6,518 bases of DNA, taken from the NCBI GenBank assembly GCA_001803705.1, contig MHDY01000182.1, forward strand, positions 13,267-19,784, read 5' to 3'. This DNA is from Nitrospirae bacterium GWC2_56_14. GTDB taxonomy: Bacteria; Nitrospirota; UBA9217. Positions 6,246-6,518 of this stretch are shown here, in pieces. The notes under the pieces were generated by a model, which was given only the letters and a program-made list of their open reading frames with translations, was not told the DNA's origin and did no database searches. Each line of letters starts with the position of its first letter. Position 1 is the stretch's first letter. A program made the position numbers and the translations under genes.

Positions 6246-6275
6246 GTTATACCATTTATCTTCGCGCGAATTCAA
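6246..6275 (-). promoter_or_regulatory. phoB: Predicted phoBR promoter
   Basis: On the minus strand, TTGAAT (-35, 6270-6275) and TATAAC (-10, 6246-6251) are 18 bp apart. The -10 is preceded by TGG, an extended -10. With normal spacing, transcription would begin at about 6238-6240, at or within two bases of the phoB ATG. Confidence 0.6.
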
Positions 6276-6290
6276 GGGGAGGATAAAGAT

Positions 6291-6308
6291 TTAACAGAAC
6301 CGTAACAT
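6291..6308 (-). promoter_or_regulatory. Pho-box-like direct repeat upstream of phoB
   Basis: On the minus strand ATGTTAC (6302-6308), a 4-bp spacer GGTT, then CTGTTAA (6291-6297): two 7-bp half-sites with an 11-bp period. This is the spacing of PhoB half-sites (enterobacterial form CTGTCAT-N4-CTGTCAT). The half-sites differ from that consensus, with TGTTA for TGTCA. The box ends 15 bp upstream of the predicted -35, further than in classical Pho promoters. Confidence 0.5.
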
Positions 6309-6386
6309 TGGGGAGAAATCGGGATGCTGCCAGAAATAGAGAGGAGGTGTGTTGTTTCCCTGCTCGTACTGCGGAGCGACAGAGAT

Positions 6387-6419
6387 AAAAAAAACTTCCG
6401 GGCATAGAGCCCGGAAGTT
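6387..6419 (-). terminator. Intrinsic terminator of tRNA-Leu
   Basis: On the minus strand an 11-bp perfect stem AACTTCCGGGC / GCCCGGAAGTT (6409-6419 and 6393-6403) has a 5-nt loop TCTAT and a run of eight T (6387-6394). It lies 13 nt beyond the tRNA CCA end. Confidence 0.95.
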
Positions 6420-6432
6420 GTGCCTGTAAATT

Positions 6433-6518
6433 TGGTGCCGAAGGGGGGACTCGAACCCCCACAGGATTGCTCCCACTGCGCCCTGAACGCAGCGCGTCTA
6501 CCAGTTCCACCACTTCGG
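6433..6518 (-). tRNA. tRNA-Leu (anticodon CAG), first base outside the window
   Basis: The anticodon stem CTGCG/CGCAG encloses loop TTCAGGG, giving anticodon CAG, which reads CUG leucine codons. A long type II variable arm (about GGGAGCAATCC) fits Leu. The T arm is GGGGG-TTCGAGT-CCCCC. The acceptor 3' strand CTTCGGC pairs with [G]CCGAAG, whose first G is one base beyond the window. Discriminator A and CCA are encoded (6433-6436). The D arm has GGTGGAACTGGTAGACGC, a Leu-type pattern. The gene is followed by a strong terminator, so it is the last gene of its transcript. Confidence 0.97.

Noticed and set aside
6352..6429. Plus-strand 25-aa ORF (TTG start after GAGGAGG) with a CSYCG zinc-ribbon-like motif
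   Set aside because: It runs through the tRNA terminator hairpin, has only one CxxC pair and lacks any context; probably chance.

Overview
The window comes from a Gram-negative bacterium. It carries an outer-membrane porin with a Sec signal peptide and a terminal phenylalanine, a PhoB/PhoR two-component pair, and a tRNA-Leu with an encoded CCA end. The protein styles fit Desulfobacterota or Nitrospirota-like lineages; this is an impression, not a measured assignment. Every recognised gene lies on the minus strand, so transcription runs from high to low coordinates.

Read in the direction of transcription, the layout is as follows. At the right edge is tRNA-Leu(CAG), lacking only its first base, with a strong intrinsic terminator. 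An intergenic stretch follows with a Pho-box-like 11-bp-spaced direct repeat and a sigma70-type promoter whose predicted start is almost at the phoB ATG. phoB and phoR overlap by ATGA and form an operon. Next is a gene of the four-helix-bundle 'suffix' family, which starts at GTG and carries a 9-bp tandem repeat inside the ORF, with degenerate copies before and at the end of the gene. A 361-bp intergenic region follows, containing the structured leader of the porin gene. The porin gene ends in a strong hairpin terminator. Immediately beyond it is a tight three-gene cluster: a psiE-like membrane protein, an unlisted 34-residue single-span membrane protein whose start overlaps the psiE stop, and a family 1 glycoside hydrolase cut by the left edge.

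Phosphate is the probable common theme of the right and middle parts. PhoR senses phosphate status, PhoB autoregulates through the Pho box, and psiE belongs to a family named for phosphate-starvation induction. No Pho box was found near the porin or psiE, so membership of those genes in the regulon is not shown. The most distinctive observations are the overlooked mini membrane protein, the terminator that lies in the whole psiE leader with a possible competing stem, a 9-nt anti-Shine-Dalgarno segment in the porin leader, the nonamer repeats around the four-helix gene, and the apparently leaderless phoB transcript.
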